Origin: Spinellus fusiger
Lineage: Eukaryota; Mucoromycota; Mucoromycetes; Mucorales; Phycomycetaceae
Direction of reading: 5' to 3'
Length of the DNA: 12,295 nt
Assembly: GCA_025094145.1 (NCBI GenBank)
Contig: JALLLS010000190.1
Span: 1-12,295, forward strand
Positions 7,893-12,295 of this stretch are shown here, one piece after another. Made by a program: the position numbers and the translations under genes. Position 1 is the first letter of the stretch, and each line of letters opens with the position of its first letter. The notes under the pieces are model-generated. The model had not been told where the DNA came from. It ran no database searches and worked only from the letters and a program-made list of their open reading frames with translations.

Positions 7893-12295
<4,403 letters not shown>

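Overview
The window looks like an AT-rich fungal nuclear contig. Its genes are cut by many short introns (44-97 nt) with GTAAG-type donors and YAG acceptors, several with a CTAAT/CTAAC-type branch site. The encoded families (an Sls1-type mitochondrial protein and a large Lte1-type Ras-family exchange factor) and a TnpB/Fanzor-like relic at the left edge fit an early-diverging fungus, most likely Mucoromycota. That placement is inference from style and families, not a search result.

Layout. Bases 1-496 (minus) hold the decayed 3' half of a Fanzor/TnpB-like mobile-element protein, running off the left edge. Bases 497-2668 are mostly gene-poor and AT-rich, but 1312-1717 shows well-formed intron signals around a nearly open reading frame, possibly a broken small gene or a spliced noncoding RNA. 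Bases 2669-5454 (plus) encode a complete, nine-exon SLS1-like mitochondrial protein of about 750 residues. Bases 5455-7892 are intergenic. They carry a possible minus-strand 3' exon near 5700, a transposase-like helix-turn-helix remnant (6352-6540, minus), a 43-nt minisatellite (7221-7372) and a convincing minus-strand 3' exon of a small membrane protein (7577-7717). From 7893 to the right edge (plus) runs the first at least 1396 codons of a RasGEF of Lte1 type: a disordered N-terminus, a RasGEF_N (REM) domain, then a very long low-complexity linker with a His5-Gln38 tract. The catalytic RasGEF domain would lie past the window.

Nothing ties the genes into a pathway. SLS1 acts in mitochondrial gene expression, and the Lte1-like GEF acts, in known fungi, in mitotic exit or polarity signalling. 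The small membrane protein gene and the GEF gene are divergently arranged and seem to share a short promoter region with a CCAAT motif. I saw no rRNA, tRNA, snRNA or CRISPR array. The most useful results are the two full spliced gene models, both scattered over several reading frames, and the hidden minus-strand exon at 7577-7717.
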